A stretch of 64,000 bases of DNA from Vandiemenella viatica (Eukaryota > Arthropoda > Insecta > Orthoptera > Morabidae), in the NCBI GenBank assembly GCA_031002005.1, contig CM061919.1, positions 172,901,121 to 172,965,120 of the forward strand. Reading direction: 5' to 3'. Numbering within the stretch: the first letter of the stretch is position 1; each line of letters starts with the position of its first letter. The notes under the pieces are model-generated. The model worked only from the letters and a program-made list of their open reading frames with translations, was not told where the DNA came from and did not search any database. Shown piece after piece: positions 33,536 through 44,831 of this stretch. Made by a program: the position numbers and the translations under genes.

Positions 33536-33950
33536 GCACAACGCCCTCTCATTATTATTGTTTTTGAATAATAAAGCCACATGTGTTTAATTATATGCGT
33601 CACTGGGTTTCACAGAGTTTCAAAATAAAATCGGAAAAAAAAGAATATATTTATTGCAGTATGCTGTCCCTGTATCGGAGTTGAAATTTTATTCCCGCTT
33701 CGTTGTTTGGTATCGCGGGTGAAGTTAAAGGGGTCGTCCTCAAGTGAAAACCTTTTTGACTGAGCACCGGTCAGAAAATTTTTCACCGGATGTAGAAAAT
33801 GGGCGACAGTACAGTTTTATCCTGAAATTTGCTAGCGTATATCAGTTTTCAGGCAACGTCTTAGACTCCACAATGGTCAGTGGATGTTTCTGCAGTTATG
33901 GTTCTTGCTGATCGTCCTGGCGAAAAATAAAATTAGTATATATGAAGCTA

Positions 33951-34768
33951 ACGAGTGTCACCTTTTAAGATCCTCTAAAAAAAAGCAATGATTGCGATAT
34001 GTCCAGTGTAACCAAAGAAACAGGCGACGATTTTCTTGGAAGTGTTCGCGAACAAACCACTTTTGTTGGATTCGATTCATCTTGAAACTCCCAAACAGTT
34101 GATTGTTGTTTAGTTTCCGGATCGTACGAATATATCAAAGTTTCGTCTCCTGTTGCGATGTTGTAAACTGATTTTGCATTTCCTCGGCCGTATTTTTTGA
34201 TAATTTCCTTACACCAATTGTCAATAGCCGGTTTTTGAGCTTCAGCCAAATTACGCCGAATCCATCGGGAACAGATCTTTTTCACAGGTAAATGTTCATG
34301 CAGTCTTCGATATGCCTAAGGATGCCTCTGTCTCACAGCAAGTCACATACCGGTCCTTTCAATCACGTTGCGCACAGCATCGATGTTTTTTGGAACTACA
34401 ACCTCCACAAATTTCATCGCTTACGGAAGCACAACCACGACGAAATTCTGCAAACCAGTTGCAAACAGTCTTTTCTGATGGTGCTTGATTATCAAAAGTT
34501 GAACGAAGTAATGCGAAGCATTGTTGTTGAGTTAGTCCGTTTCCAAAATCGTAAAAACAATTATCTAGTGAAAACCTTCACGTGAAATTTTCATTTTTCA
34601 CAACACTTTTTTTTTGTTTTAAACGCTCACTCTAAACAAACTACTCGGTCAATTTCTGAGCTACCTCTGGTGTAACAATTACGAGTCAAAATTTACAACA
34701 ATATAAATGTCACATTTCAATAGTGCCATCTAATGGTCGTTTGTAAAAACTTAAAAGGTGACCCTCGT
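33951..34768 (-). mobile_element. Mariner element, decayed and internally shortened
   Basis: Inverted ends ACGAGTGTCACCTTTTAAG and CTTAAAAGGTGACCCTCGT. The minus strand encodes mariner transposase pieces: QQQCFALLRSTFDNQAPSEK and VCNWFAEFRRG (helix-turn-helix region), VCSRWIRRNLAEAQK-like, DWCKE-like, and GDETLIYSYDPETKQQST with EFQDESNPTKV. A TA precedes the left end. At 818 bp it is shorter than the usual ~1.3 kb and has frameshifts, so it is inactive. Confidence 0.85.
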
Positions 34769-35007
34769 ACTAGATACTATATGTGTACAAGTGATGAGGA
34801 ACGATCGGTGTTTCGGATTGTAGGTGCACTTTTTGTCGCAACGACTGTCTGTATACTGCAGAAAACAAACTGCACAGTTCAGTAATCGTCGAATCAACAA
34901 CGCGACCGGTTTGTGTAAACCTGAACCAACTCTTTGTTTTCTGTAGACTCCGCCGTGGGCGTTACGTCACGCTCCGCAGGTAAAGAAGAAAAAAATAATT
35001 ACGAAGG
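34769..35007. other. Non-coding sequence
   Basis: No gene recognised. Confidence 0.5.
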
Positions 35008-35175
35008 TGGCCGACCGAGCGAGGTGGCATTGATGACTTGCATTCCGTACAGCATCCAGACGTCTGGTTTGCCCGAATCACACCGGACGAATGTCTGTGT
35101 GGTGCCTCAAAACCGTAGTCGATTTCTTTTTCTCTGCCTTCCCAAATGGAAAACAGCGACATGGCTCATCGTTTG
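35008..35175 (+). mobile_element. SINE-A-related relic
   Basis: ACCGAGCGAGGTGGC head, then GCATCCAGACGTCTGGTTT and CCCGAATCACACCGGACGAATG follow the order of the SINE-A head end and central domain at low identity. Confidence 0.5.
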
Positions 35176-35521
35176 CCAACCGTAAAGACATCCGGCTGCG
35201 GACGCAGTCCCAAAATACCCTTGCTCTGATCGTTTTGCAAATTGTAAATATTGCAAATTTGTAAATATAAGAAAATATAATATTCAATGCATCTTGGAGA
35301 AATGGAACCAGTTGTGTTTAATACTCCAAATTCCTAAATCCGCGTTGTTTCTGAGTAATTACCTTTTTTGTGCTAAACATTTCTTTATATTCGAGCATAT
35401 GACGCGGTCCAGAAATGCTGCTCAAAGTTTAGGGAGGGAAGGCGGTAATTACTGCGGAGTCTCCTCGATTTCATTCCTTAAAAGTGGTAGTTAACGAGTT
35501 TCAAGTCGGATTTTAATTTTT
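35176..35521. other. Non-coding sequence
   Basis: No gene recognised. Confidence 0.5.
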
Positions 35522-35692
35522 GATTTGGTTTCATAACGGGGTTCTCCAAATCAATCCAAGCTAATGCCGGGATGGTTCCTTCAAAATGCCATGGCCGAAT
35601 TCTTTCCCATTACTTGCTCCCAGTACTTTCCCGCCTCTAGTGACTTCGAAGTGGAAGAGGCGTAAAGCCATAAGCAAAAAAAAAAAAAAAAA
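35522..35692 (+). mobile_element. SINE-A copy 8, 5'-truncated
   Basis: Begins in the central domain (TTCTCCAAATCAATCC), continues through AATGCCGGGATGGTTCC and GCCATGGCCGAATTC to AGAGGCGTAAAGCCATAAGC and an A17 tail. The whole tRNA-like head is missing. No clear TSD. Confidence 0.85.
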
Positions 35693-36130
35693 GTGAATGG
35701 AAAAGGGGGGGGGGAGCTTCAGGCAACGTGATGATTAAAATAATAGAGGGATAGAGTTGAGAATTGTAGTTCACGAAATTTCTTGAAATTTGTGAAAAGT
35801 GAATCAACATACTGCTGTTAGCAATCAGCTCTCCATTTTGTGTATGCAAAACATTAGAAGTATGTAGTACAAGTTGAAAATAAACAAAATTCAGCACAAT
35901 ATCGTCAAAAATCAAAGTCAAAATATATAAAATCTATACGTTCCAAATGACCGCCGTATTAGCAACCGTGTGATATCCATGAAATCCCGTAATATGATTA
36001 ACTGGTGTCGGTAACGCAAGAAACCACTGTTTCGATGGTGATTTCGACTTTGAATACGAGGAGAAATCGACTGGAGCAAAAAAAATAAAATTACTGTGAG
36101 TTGAAAAGGTAAATGCATATGACATTATTG
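35693..36130. other. Non-coding sequence
   Basis: No gene or repeat recognised; a G run at 35705-35714. Confidence 0.5.
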
Positions 36131-36376
36131 ACCGGGAAACCCCGAAGAGTTGTTCGGTAGCCTAGTGACAAAGTTTCAATTTGCTACGCAGTCTATCCTA
36201 ATAAACCTACCGCGTATAAGACTTACAGGTTTACACGGAAACCTCACTACAGAGTATCCTAGCGTACACTACACGATGGTCAGTTTAAGGTCTCGTAAAA
36301 GTTTCGGCGAGACTGGGATTCGAAACGGGACCTTCCAATCTGCAGTCAGGTGCCTTAACCAACTGTTCCACTAGAC
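36131..36376 (-). mobile_element. tRNA-Cys-like SINE, copy 1
   Basis: On the minus strand: A box AACAGTTGGTTAAGGC, an anticodon arm with ACTGCAGATTGG (anticodon position GCA, as in tRNA-Cys), B box GTTTCGAATCCC. A body of about 170 bases is shared with 58877-59134 (CCGAAGAGTTGTTCGG on the plus strand). The tRNA start is interrupted by the hAT at 36377. Confidence 0.7.
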
Positions 36377-37026
36377 CAGGGGTCCCCAAAGTGGTCGATA
36401 CCGACCCCTTGTGGTCGATAAGAGATCTCCAGGGTCGATTAATACAGTGGGGTCGAAAGGGGGTCGATTAATACTTAAAGAGGATCAATTAAACTGTACA
36501 GGAAAAAATAGGAATGTTCTACTAAAAGTCAGGTCAATAAATAAGAGTAAAGCTCATCCTCTCAATTCTCGTCTGTTTGTGAAGTCATATGAAGTAAATG
36601 ATGAAACTTTCAACCAATTACTTTTGCTCACTGAGGTAAGGTGGTTGTCAAGAAGTGATAGTTGCAGTATTGAGAGTTGAAGACTGCCTTAGGAAGGTGG
36701 ATCAATCGCTATGTGACAAGTTAAAACAGTACAACAACCATCTGCTCTTTTTGGCAGGTCTTTATTTGGAATTTATTCCATCTATCTGTAGTTTTGTTCC
36801 TATTTTTTTGATATTATAATAATAGTGTAAAGTATCTCGTTTTCTGTTAATTTTATTGGGTGGATTTTATAAATTATTTCGTTGCGTTGTTATGCAGGCC
36901 TCTTTATTGCTTAGCATCAGAAATGCCAAAAATGATTTAATGTTTTTATTAAATATTTGTGGGGGTCGATAAGAAGGCAAATATCGTATCAAGGGGTCGA
37001 CGGGGTAAAATGTTTGGGGACCCCTA
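36377..37026 (+). mobile_element. hAT transposon with transposase remnant, 650 bp
   Basis: Ends CAGGGGTCCCCAAA and TTTGGGGACCCCTA are inverted. Perfect 8-bp duplication CACTAGAC at 36369-36376 and 37027-37034. GGTCGAT motifs are repeated near both ends. The interior encodes a hAT transposase remnant: AHPLNSRLFVKSYEVND and LLLTEVRWLSR (about 36550-36660), similar to the hAT (ZBED5/FAM200-type) core, then stop. Internally deleted and non-autonomous. Confidence 0.92.
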
Positions 37027-37034
37027 CACTAGAC

Positions 37035-38214
37035 CAACAAATATTATTTTGAGGTCATATTGTGAAAAAAGCTCTTAAATTTTTAAAATATCACGTATTA
37101 TAGCAAAAGAAGAATCTTTCCAGGATGTGTTCTCAAATACAGCGTACTATATGAGTAAGACTTTTCGACTTCCTCGTGCTATTAATTTAAAGGTCTTCTG
37201 TAGGGATGCGAACTTTCCGTCGAAGCGTACGGTGTACCTTTGGATTCGGTGACTGTTCTATACAGAGATGCTAGTAGCATAGATAAGCACTTCCATCTCT
37301 CAACCATACTTAAAATTGTAAGAATTTTTTTTTTCCACTAAATATTTACAGAGTAATGCTGGAGAATGTAGACTCTGGTGAAGATCGGGCAACAGATCCT
37401 TTCACAATGACAAGCTGTGTTCAGGTGAGCACACAGGCTCGGTCGCTGCCGCGACAATTTTCTTGCTTTTCAGACACCGCTTAACTCGCTGAGATTGGGC
37501 TTCATGGCCACCACTAAATTCAATACATCTTTAAACTTACTTCCATACGGGGGAAGGGGGACACTCCAGAAAACTCTATTATAATTAAAATCTGGCAATG
37601 AAAAAATTTGTCACGCCTATTTTGTTTCGTGTTGTTTCGGGCTCGGTGAAGGGAGCGTGCTGCTATTGTGGGTTCATTTCGCTGCGTCTGCAAAGTTGCG
37701 CGCAGCAAAACTCGATTAGGCGTATTAAACATTGGTGTCCAGTTGTTATGGTGATGTTGTATAGGGTTGAAACTGAAAATGAACTAAATTCAACACAATG
37801 TTTGCCTAAACTGGTCAAAAAGCCAAGTAGAAATAGAAAAATAGTGTACGGTTGGAAAGAGCGTCTCGGCAATTATGAAAATCCATAAGAGCACATTACC
37901 AGGTATCAGGAAAGCACGAAAGTACTTATGGCGCACAGACACTTCAAAGACTGCGCGCGTACATCACGGGCTAGTGTTTTCGCAAAGCTTTACTAGACGT
38001 TAACGTACAAGCAGTCTCACTAGGCAGAGCGAAGGCGAATGCCTTTCATAGTTGCCGAAAAAACTAATGCCTTGCGCCGAGAGGACTAACAAATGGGTGG
38101 TCTCCACTATCCGAATAACACGACTGCCGCGTTTGATCCCGAAGATGAGGATTAGGTTTGTCGGAAAACTTGGAGTGAAATAATGCTAAGTGCTAATATA
38201 AAGGTAGAAACAAT
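37035..38214. other. Non-coding sequence
   Basis: No gene or repeat recognised. Confidence 0.5.
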
Positions 38215-38560
38215 ATCACGAATATATTAGGTGGTTATACTCCCGTACTTGTTATACGGTTGTCTGATATGGGGAACAGCGTGAAAACCAATTATATTAA
38301 ACCAAAAGAGACCTCAAAATCGATTTCTGAGACAGATTCTGAATGCGTCAAGATTTTCGCCAGTAGTAGAGAGCTCCACATCGCCACAATTATTTCACTC
38401 AGACGATATTAAGATACCAAACAAAGAAATTATACTAACCAAATAAACAGCCAGTACATTTGGGAAAAAGTATCAAAATTTGGGGACAACAAAACTACGG
38501 TCATGGCATGTGTATAAAGTGCCATTAGCAATTATAAATTTTTATGTAATACCTCACTCA
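38215..38560 (+). pseudogene. Non-LTR retrotransposon 3' relic (Jockey-like)
   Basis: LPYLLYGCLIWGTA, a stop, then QKRPQNRFLRQILNASRFSP and a downstream stretch up to WHVYK resemble the C-terminus of Jockey-type reverse transcriptase proteins. It is followed by an (AAT)n tract at about 38574-38590, a plausible 3' tail. Stops present. Confidence 0.6.
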
Positions 38561-38599
38561 GCTTAGACGGAATAAATAATAATAATAATAAAATCCAAT

Positions 38600-40032
38600 T
38601 CAAGAGAATTTAATTAAAAAAGATTGAGGTTAAGGCGGCCACAAAGAGTTAAATAAATAGTGCCAGGAGCGGAAGGGTGCAGAACCTAAAATATTTCCGT
38701 AGATGCAGCGAAAAACAGTCATCTCATGAGAAGATTTAAAACGACATGAAAACTTAAGATTCGGTACTTCGACTAGGTATTTTGGAGGAAAGACACTAGT
38801 GAGATTCACTTTTATTTAGAAAAGGTCCTCAATTGCTGACGATAGCGAATAAAAACAGTGGACAACGTGCAGAACGTCAAACGAACAACGTCGCTGAAAA
38901 CGCCTATACTGCAATCTGCAGAACACTAGTAGCCATATGCGGCTAGTCACGCTTAATCGCCTCACATCTCTCTGACAGACTTTGTCGGTGACTATCACAT
39001 TTAGCGTAACTGAAGACGAAGATACGAAACGAAACAGATATCTGGAGCTGTTTATATTACTCCAAGAGTGCCATAAGATCCAATACAATACTTCATCGTC
39101 CAAATATTAGATGCTTACTGTGTAGTAATCAAATATACAGATCTTCTCGATTTTGAATTCTGAATAAGACACTACGGTTCCATATCTATAACAGGGTTGG
39201 TGAGAAAAAAATTCGTTTTTGAAGTTTGATATCCTAACTCAATCTGGACGACAACAATTCCTTGTCTACAACTCTTACGTAGATCTAACGTTCGGCAGAA
39301 GCGATTTTGTAAAGTGGTCTATTGGCTCAGTTGGTTAAGACTCTTCTATATGGATCGATAGGTCCCCGACTACCGTAATATTTACGGGCCCTTAAACCGA
39401 CCTTCATCTGTGACAAAGTTTGCTTTGTTAAGGTGTGTTTCCTAGGGCGCTCTGTATTGAGGATTCCTGGTGAAACTGTAGGTATCCATTATCCTACGGT
39501 TATTTGGTTGGACTAATTGAAAGTCTTGTCACTAGGCGGCAGAGAAGTTCGCGGTATCCTGGCTAGTAATGACATACGTTTTTACGTTTCCTTGCCTTCC
39601 TGTGCAGACTTCATCACGCATTCGTACTTTTCATAGCGCAGACCTACTTTGAATAACCGGATGTTCAGTTGCTAATAATAAATCTGCTCAGTCAATCTCT
39701 AAACATGTTTATTTCGCCCCCTTTTTGCGTGAAAACTAACGGATGTGTGTAGACGCTACACGGACACTTTTTTTTTTTTTCTTATCAATTTAGTGTACTT
39801 GTCGATCAGGAAGAATACGATTTCAGTCGCATACTTAATGCTCCTCATGGATCTCCAATTGCTTTGCGATACATGTTGAGTCTGTAACGAATCCACTTCT
39901 GTCGCTTTTTTTCATTATTGTCAAGTCCGTTGTTTGTTAATGATATCTTTTCTTGTATGAGACCAAGCTTCCTTTCGGTTTTATGAAATGAGTTGCAGTG
40001 AAAACAGTTAAATGCATCAAGCAATATCGCTT
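38600..40032. other. Non-coding sequence
   Basis: No gene recognised. An isolated A-box-like TGGCTCAGTTGGTTAAG near 39325 has no matching B box. Confidence 0.5.
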
Positions 40033-40035
40033 TTA

Positions 40036-40734
40036 AGGCCCATTCACATCAGCGGTCAATTAAATCGCAATGATTTTGGATGAAGAGTCTAAAAATACGT
40101 CAAGATCAAAAAGAGGATGGTTCTGGGTGCATCCAAAGTTTCAACCGCAAACAGATCAAGAGAAAAAAGAATGCTAATTACCGGCTATACCCTGCGAGAC
40201 GAGTGGTGGGAAATGCTTTTGATATTTTAGGGCTCAAAGCTTTCGAATTTATTTTAGAAAAATTGATTCTGCTTCAGGATTAGTTGATAACATAATTTTA
40301 GCAAGATGTATTTTATTATTTACGGAAGGATAAAATTTCATGCCATTTAGAATGTGAATTTCAAAATGAGCGGGAGAAACCCTGTTTCACCCTATTTCTT
40401 TGTTTGTGTGCTACCGCTGGAACAGAAGCTTTTGATTCAAAAAATAAATTCACAATATTTTTAAAAAATTCTGAAACAGGATCTGTATCTTGGCAGTACT
40501 AAAATGTGTAATAATATTTTACTTTATATTAAAGTTTACCGACTTTATAATAAACAGAAATAACATACCGTTAAAATATTTATTTATTATTTATTACTCT
40601 TTTTTTTATTGCTTACGAGGATAGTTTTCAGACGTTCGTCTCCCATTTGATCTGACCTGACCTGACCGTTGCACGTTCACACTAGCGCTCAGATTTTAGA
40701 CCTGATCTGAGCTGACCGCTAGAGTGAACGGGCC
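40036..40734 (+). mobile_element. PIF/Harbinger transposon, deleted, 699 bp
   Basis: Ends AGGCCCATTCACATCAGCGG and CCGCTAGAGTGAACGGGCC are inverted and flanked by TTA (40033-40035, 40735-40737). The interior has a short remnant RRVVGNAFDILG (about 40198) matching the RRVVENAFGIL region of HARBI1-type (DDE_Tnp_4) transposase. Sister copy at 61252-62009 in the other orientation. Confidence 0.85.
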
Positions 40735-40824
40735 TTAACTCTTACTTTTATTTTGGTTGGTCTTTGGTAATCCATGCTATCAATTTTTTATTTTTTTCTG
40801 GATTGCGTGTATCTTCTCGTAAAC

Positions 40825-41145
40825 TTTTTGAAGTGAAAACTTCTTTAGGCGTTGGGCGATTTTATATACCTTATTACTACACGTCGTTACTCCTCGTGGA
40901 AAGTTATACGTTGTTCCAATAATATCATATCTATGTAAAGTTTTTGACTATAGTTTTTATTTTTTGTAGTATATGAGACATTAATCGTTCGAATTAGATC
41001 TTACGAGTTCACAGCCGTTGGCCGTCTACGTGGGTGAAATGGTAACGCGTTGTACCGTAGAATGGAAGGTTACGGTATCGAATCCGCAATCGGAGTAACT
41101 TTTTTCAAGTGAAAACTTCTGTAGGTGTGTTGTGCGATTTTTGGA
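40825..41145 (+). repeat. Duplicated ~40-bp motif with a tRNA-like stretch between
   Basis: AAGTGAAAACTTCTTTAGGC (about 40830) recurs as AAGTGAAAACTTCTGTAGG (about 41108), each followed by a GTTG-GCGATTTT-like stretch. Just before the second copy, GTGAAATGGTAACGC and GGTATCGAATCC look like A and B boxes. Possibly two overlapping old SINE copies. Confidence 0.4.
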
Positions 41146-42546
41146 TGGGTAAAATCTTATGAATTCGCGTCACCGACATGCTAATGTTAACAGTATATCT
41201 GTAGCTATAAGTATGCCATGTTGCGGGTATGATATTCATAGTTTTAACTTTTCACTTTTGTAGGCAGTCCCCAACCACTGTCAATTTTTTTCATTCGCGC
41301 TTGTAATCTTTGTGAATTTTTGGCGTCTGTAATTATTCGCTTCGGTATATGAATGTCGATACGTTCCCAAATAATACATGCGAAACAATGATGTCAGGTT
41401 TCTTCAAGAAGGACATGGTATAACTTTAAATAACTGATATTTATGCTTTCGGTTTGTCCTGAGTTATTCCTTCCGAGCTTTTTCAGAGCTGTAAACTATA
41501 TTCGTTTTTTAATTCTCTCAGCTTTTGGTTTTGTTATAGAAAAGAGCCTTGTTTTCCTGTAGTTTGGCCTATTTGAGGTCACGAAATCTAATATTTTTTC
41601 GCTATCGTTGAGACACCGTTTTGCTTCAATAAGAAATTTTTCGATAGGATAGTTGTAGGATACATTAATACATAAGCAGTTTTATCCATGCCAGCAGTTC
41701 TGTGAGCGTAATTAATCCAGTTGATAGGCGGCAGGTTTATTGTTGCATTATCCGGAAATCGTGTGACTACATGATTTACAATATATCTCAACGCTGTGCA
41801 ACGGTTGCGCCGGGATTTCACGGACGATAGAAGCAGTCTGTCACAAACGTTGCATAGCTACTTTTACTTAAACTCATACGGTTCCCGAAAGGATCAACGT
41901 TCGTTTCATTTCATTGGAAGTTACTACTTATTGCAATATATCTGTAACTCTAAGAGCTGATTTGGGAATATTGCGGGGATCGGCTCGCCGATTGAGATGA
42001 TTATTTTAGTAGTCAATGTCTCTTAATCTTACGTCCGGAGCATTTTCCTTCTAAAGTTGATACTTTGTCGATAAAATTAAAAATTCTACTCGTCTGTCAG
42101 TATTGGACACACGAGAACGACAATAATGATTAAAATGCCTCACATTCTGCAATACATTTTTTTCTGTACGATCCTGAACGATGGTTGTTTCTATTCTGGC
42201 CGAAAAAGCTGGTTGTTCTCCTCCCCGCAGAGGTAATGTTCATTGCTGATGAACCGTTCTTAGCGATTCATGATCCAGATGAAGTCACAGGCATTCAGCT
42301 TTAACAGCAGATTCTTTCTTTTGGTGCCATATCAGAAAATCGCCAACTTGGAACAACATAATAGAAAACATCATTCACGTATCCCCATGACGTAGCACCG
42401 TCCCTAAGATTTGAGCTGGTTCAACCGCTTGTCGGTTACGAAATGTTTAAACAGTAGAAGTTGGTACGCGGCTACGGGTGAGTTGGTTAAAGAGTGACCA
42501 GCGATGAGTGTTTTACAAAGGCTCTTCGTAAGCTGAAGGTGATACA

Positions 42547-42589
<43 letters not shown>

Positions 42590-43203
42590 TTTATTCTTCG
42601 TTAAGCTGTTAAATCCTGTGGAAGGTTGATTCCTTTACATTCTTAGGCGTAGTAGTAAAAAGCAATGTGTCGTAAGATTGGAGGTAGAAGGAAATGTCGA
42701 GTTTTGAAGAATTGTAATGTATCTGAAAAGGAAATAGCGTTTTTAAATTCTTGCCTGACCTCATCTGTATTATTTTTTACGCTGCATGTGATACGCATCT
42801 CAAGGGATTGATTAAAAGTATTTGGAATGTTCAGAGAGAAGCCTCGGATCTGTGATCGCTTGCCACAGTCCTTACAAAAGTATCTCACTTCGTACGAAGA
42901 ATGGATTAGAAAATCTCTGGTAGACATACCATCTAGTTTTCACATTAATTTATTTTTTCCGATCAACTTCGACCATTTTCGAATTCACTAAAACACTCCT
43001 CCCACCTGGTACTTGGGACGCTTTGGCAGAATAGATAAAAGGAAAAAGTGCCGTACTGATCCCTATGTAAATTCTTTCTTACTTCGTACCGGCAGGAACT
43101 GGAATGCACAGAGCAGTAGTTTTGGTGCTAAGCACCCTCTGCCACCAGCCGTTTTCTGTAAGTTTGAGGGTAAAGATGTAGATATTATTTACTTTTATGT
43201 TCC
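41146..43203. other. Non-coding sequence with (TA)n
   Basis: No gene recognised. An uninterrupted (TA)n occurs at 42552-42585. Confidence 0.5.
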
Positions 43204-43206
43204 CTG

Positions 43207-43592
43207 GGGAGCGTGCACAAAGTACGTGGTTCGGTCCAGGTGGGAGGGGGGGTGGCTGGAAGGCTACGCTGGGCTACGTGGGGGAGGGGGTGTTCCGAAC
43301 CAGGCCACTTAGCTTTCCTTTCATAACATTTTTCACAGTTAAAATGAGGAACAGAACTCACAACAGCATGTGAATATTTATTTTCCTCAGTTAATTATCT
43401 CCTTATGTAATTTACAATCGCGTGACAAGAGAAAACAGTACAAAATGTCAAAAGGGAAAGAAGCTACGTGCTAGGTGGGGGATGGGGGGGGGGGAGGATA
43501 GAGGTAAAAGCCATGTAGGGCTACGTGGGTGGGAGGGGGGGGGAGGTTTCAGAGGAGGCCAAAATGGAGCTACGTGGTTTATGCACGCTCCC
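43207..43592 (-). mobile_element. PIF/Harbinger-type MITE, CACGTAG family, 386 bp, inverted
   Basis: Ends GGGAGCGTGCACAAAGTACG and TTTATGCACGCTCCC are inverted. CTG is duplicated at 43204-43206 and 43593-43595. The G-rich interior (GCTACGTGGG) mirrors the C-rich interior of 23341-23707. Confidence 0.85.
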
Positions 43593-43595
43593 CTG

Positions 43596-44476
43596 TCATT
43601 TTTGTTGCTTACTTTCCAACGAACTATTTTACTGAAAGATTGTGCAGTCTGCAACTTGGGCCTCACGCGCGATGAGTTGTGTTAGTTGGGTTGCATCCAT
43701 GCAGGCGACTTGCGACGCAACATTGACCTCTTGCGCCGGGATCAGCACCGTAACTACTTGTGCTTTCGTAACAGTCGGTTGACAGAAGTCATGCAAAACT
43801 CGTTCCAAGGCCTTCCAGGCAGATTTATTTTATTGTTTAGTTTCACATGTTCGTGTGTAAATTTTTTTTTAATCTTATTTGAGAGTTGTAAACCTTAATT
43901 ATTAGCACCGTTGTTTAGTGTAAGTAAAAGATCTGATTTTTTTTTAAATCTTAAAATATATCTCCCAATAGCAGAATCGCTTGGTTTGATCTTGTATATA
44001 ATCGAACGAAGTTTTTTTGTCACCCAGTTGTCACAATAAGAAATGCTCACTGACCGTCAACGAAAGACTTACATCAATTATCGCCGACATCCTCGCGTTA
44101 TGACCAAATATTTTTACTTATGATGCACGATGTGTCGGCACAGCACAGCTCTATGCTCTCCTCCAATGACACCACTGAAGTTAAAACTGATGAGTGACAA
44201 ACACTTTTTTCAGTAGTTGCTATCAAGTTCTAGCTGCAAAATTGATCTCACCGCAGTATATCATCAAATGGCCTCAGGTCCATTAGGGAGTATACGTATT
44301 CATCGATCTGGCGAGGTTTGGCATTGCTGTTAACCATTTTTGTCTGCGAACATGCTTCGAAGTGTTCGTGAAATTAAAATCGGACCTCGAAGATCTGAAA
44401 AATGACCTTATCGATTCCGAGTTAAATAACAATTTTTTATCTATTAACCAACGCTACTAATTGTTATCAGAACGCA
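43596..44476. other. Non-coding sequence
   Basis: No gene or repeat recognised. Confidence 0.5.
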
Positions 44477-44743
44477 CAGTGGTCTTAAGATCTGCACCTT
44501 TAATAATGCTCTCATAAAATGGTCATTAACGTAATCTTCAAAGGAACGCCGCTGTCTCTAATGCTGAGCGGAAACTTATTTATGAATAGACTATTACAGA
44601 AAAAAAATGCAATCATATACTCGTGTCTTGCAAATACCTGATTTGTGCTGTTACTTTTTATAGCTTTATGTAGTACGATTACAGTATTCAGTTTATGTGA
44701 ACAATTTTTATTAATTTATTTTTTGATTGACATCTTTCATTCA

Positions 44744-44776
<33 letters not shown>

Positions 44777-44831
44777 TCTGCCTGCTGACCATCTGTCCCA
44801 TCTTCGCGCACCAGATACTGAGAACCACTGG
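44477..44831. mobile_element. Possible hAT MITE relic
   Basis: CAGTGGTCTTAAGATCTGC at the left and, inverted, CAGTGGTTCTCAGTATCTGG at the right look like hAT termini. The 8 bases outside do not match. The interior contains (TA)n at 44754-44776. Confidence 0.4.

Noticed and set aside
33162..33590. Overlapping open frames over the TCTCC/CA tract.
   Set aside because: Low-complexity repeat translation (runs of S/L/P and TH); no domain.
39310..39410. tRNA gene starting TGGCTCAGTTGGTTAAG.
   Set aside because: No B box at the required distance; probably a chance match or old SINE head.
41588..41821. A 77-codon minus-strand frame (INLPPINWINYAHRTAGMDK) as a gene.
   Set aside because: Looks protein-like but matches no family I can name, and there is no supporting splice site or repeat structure.
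42643..42927. A 94-codon minus-strand frame with CKDCGK.
   Set aside because: A single CxxC pair is not enough for a zinc finger; no other motif and no splice context.
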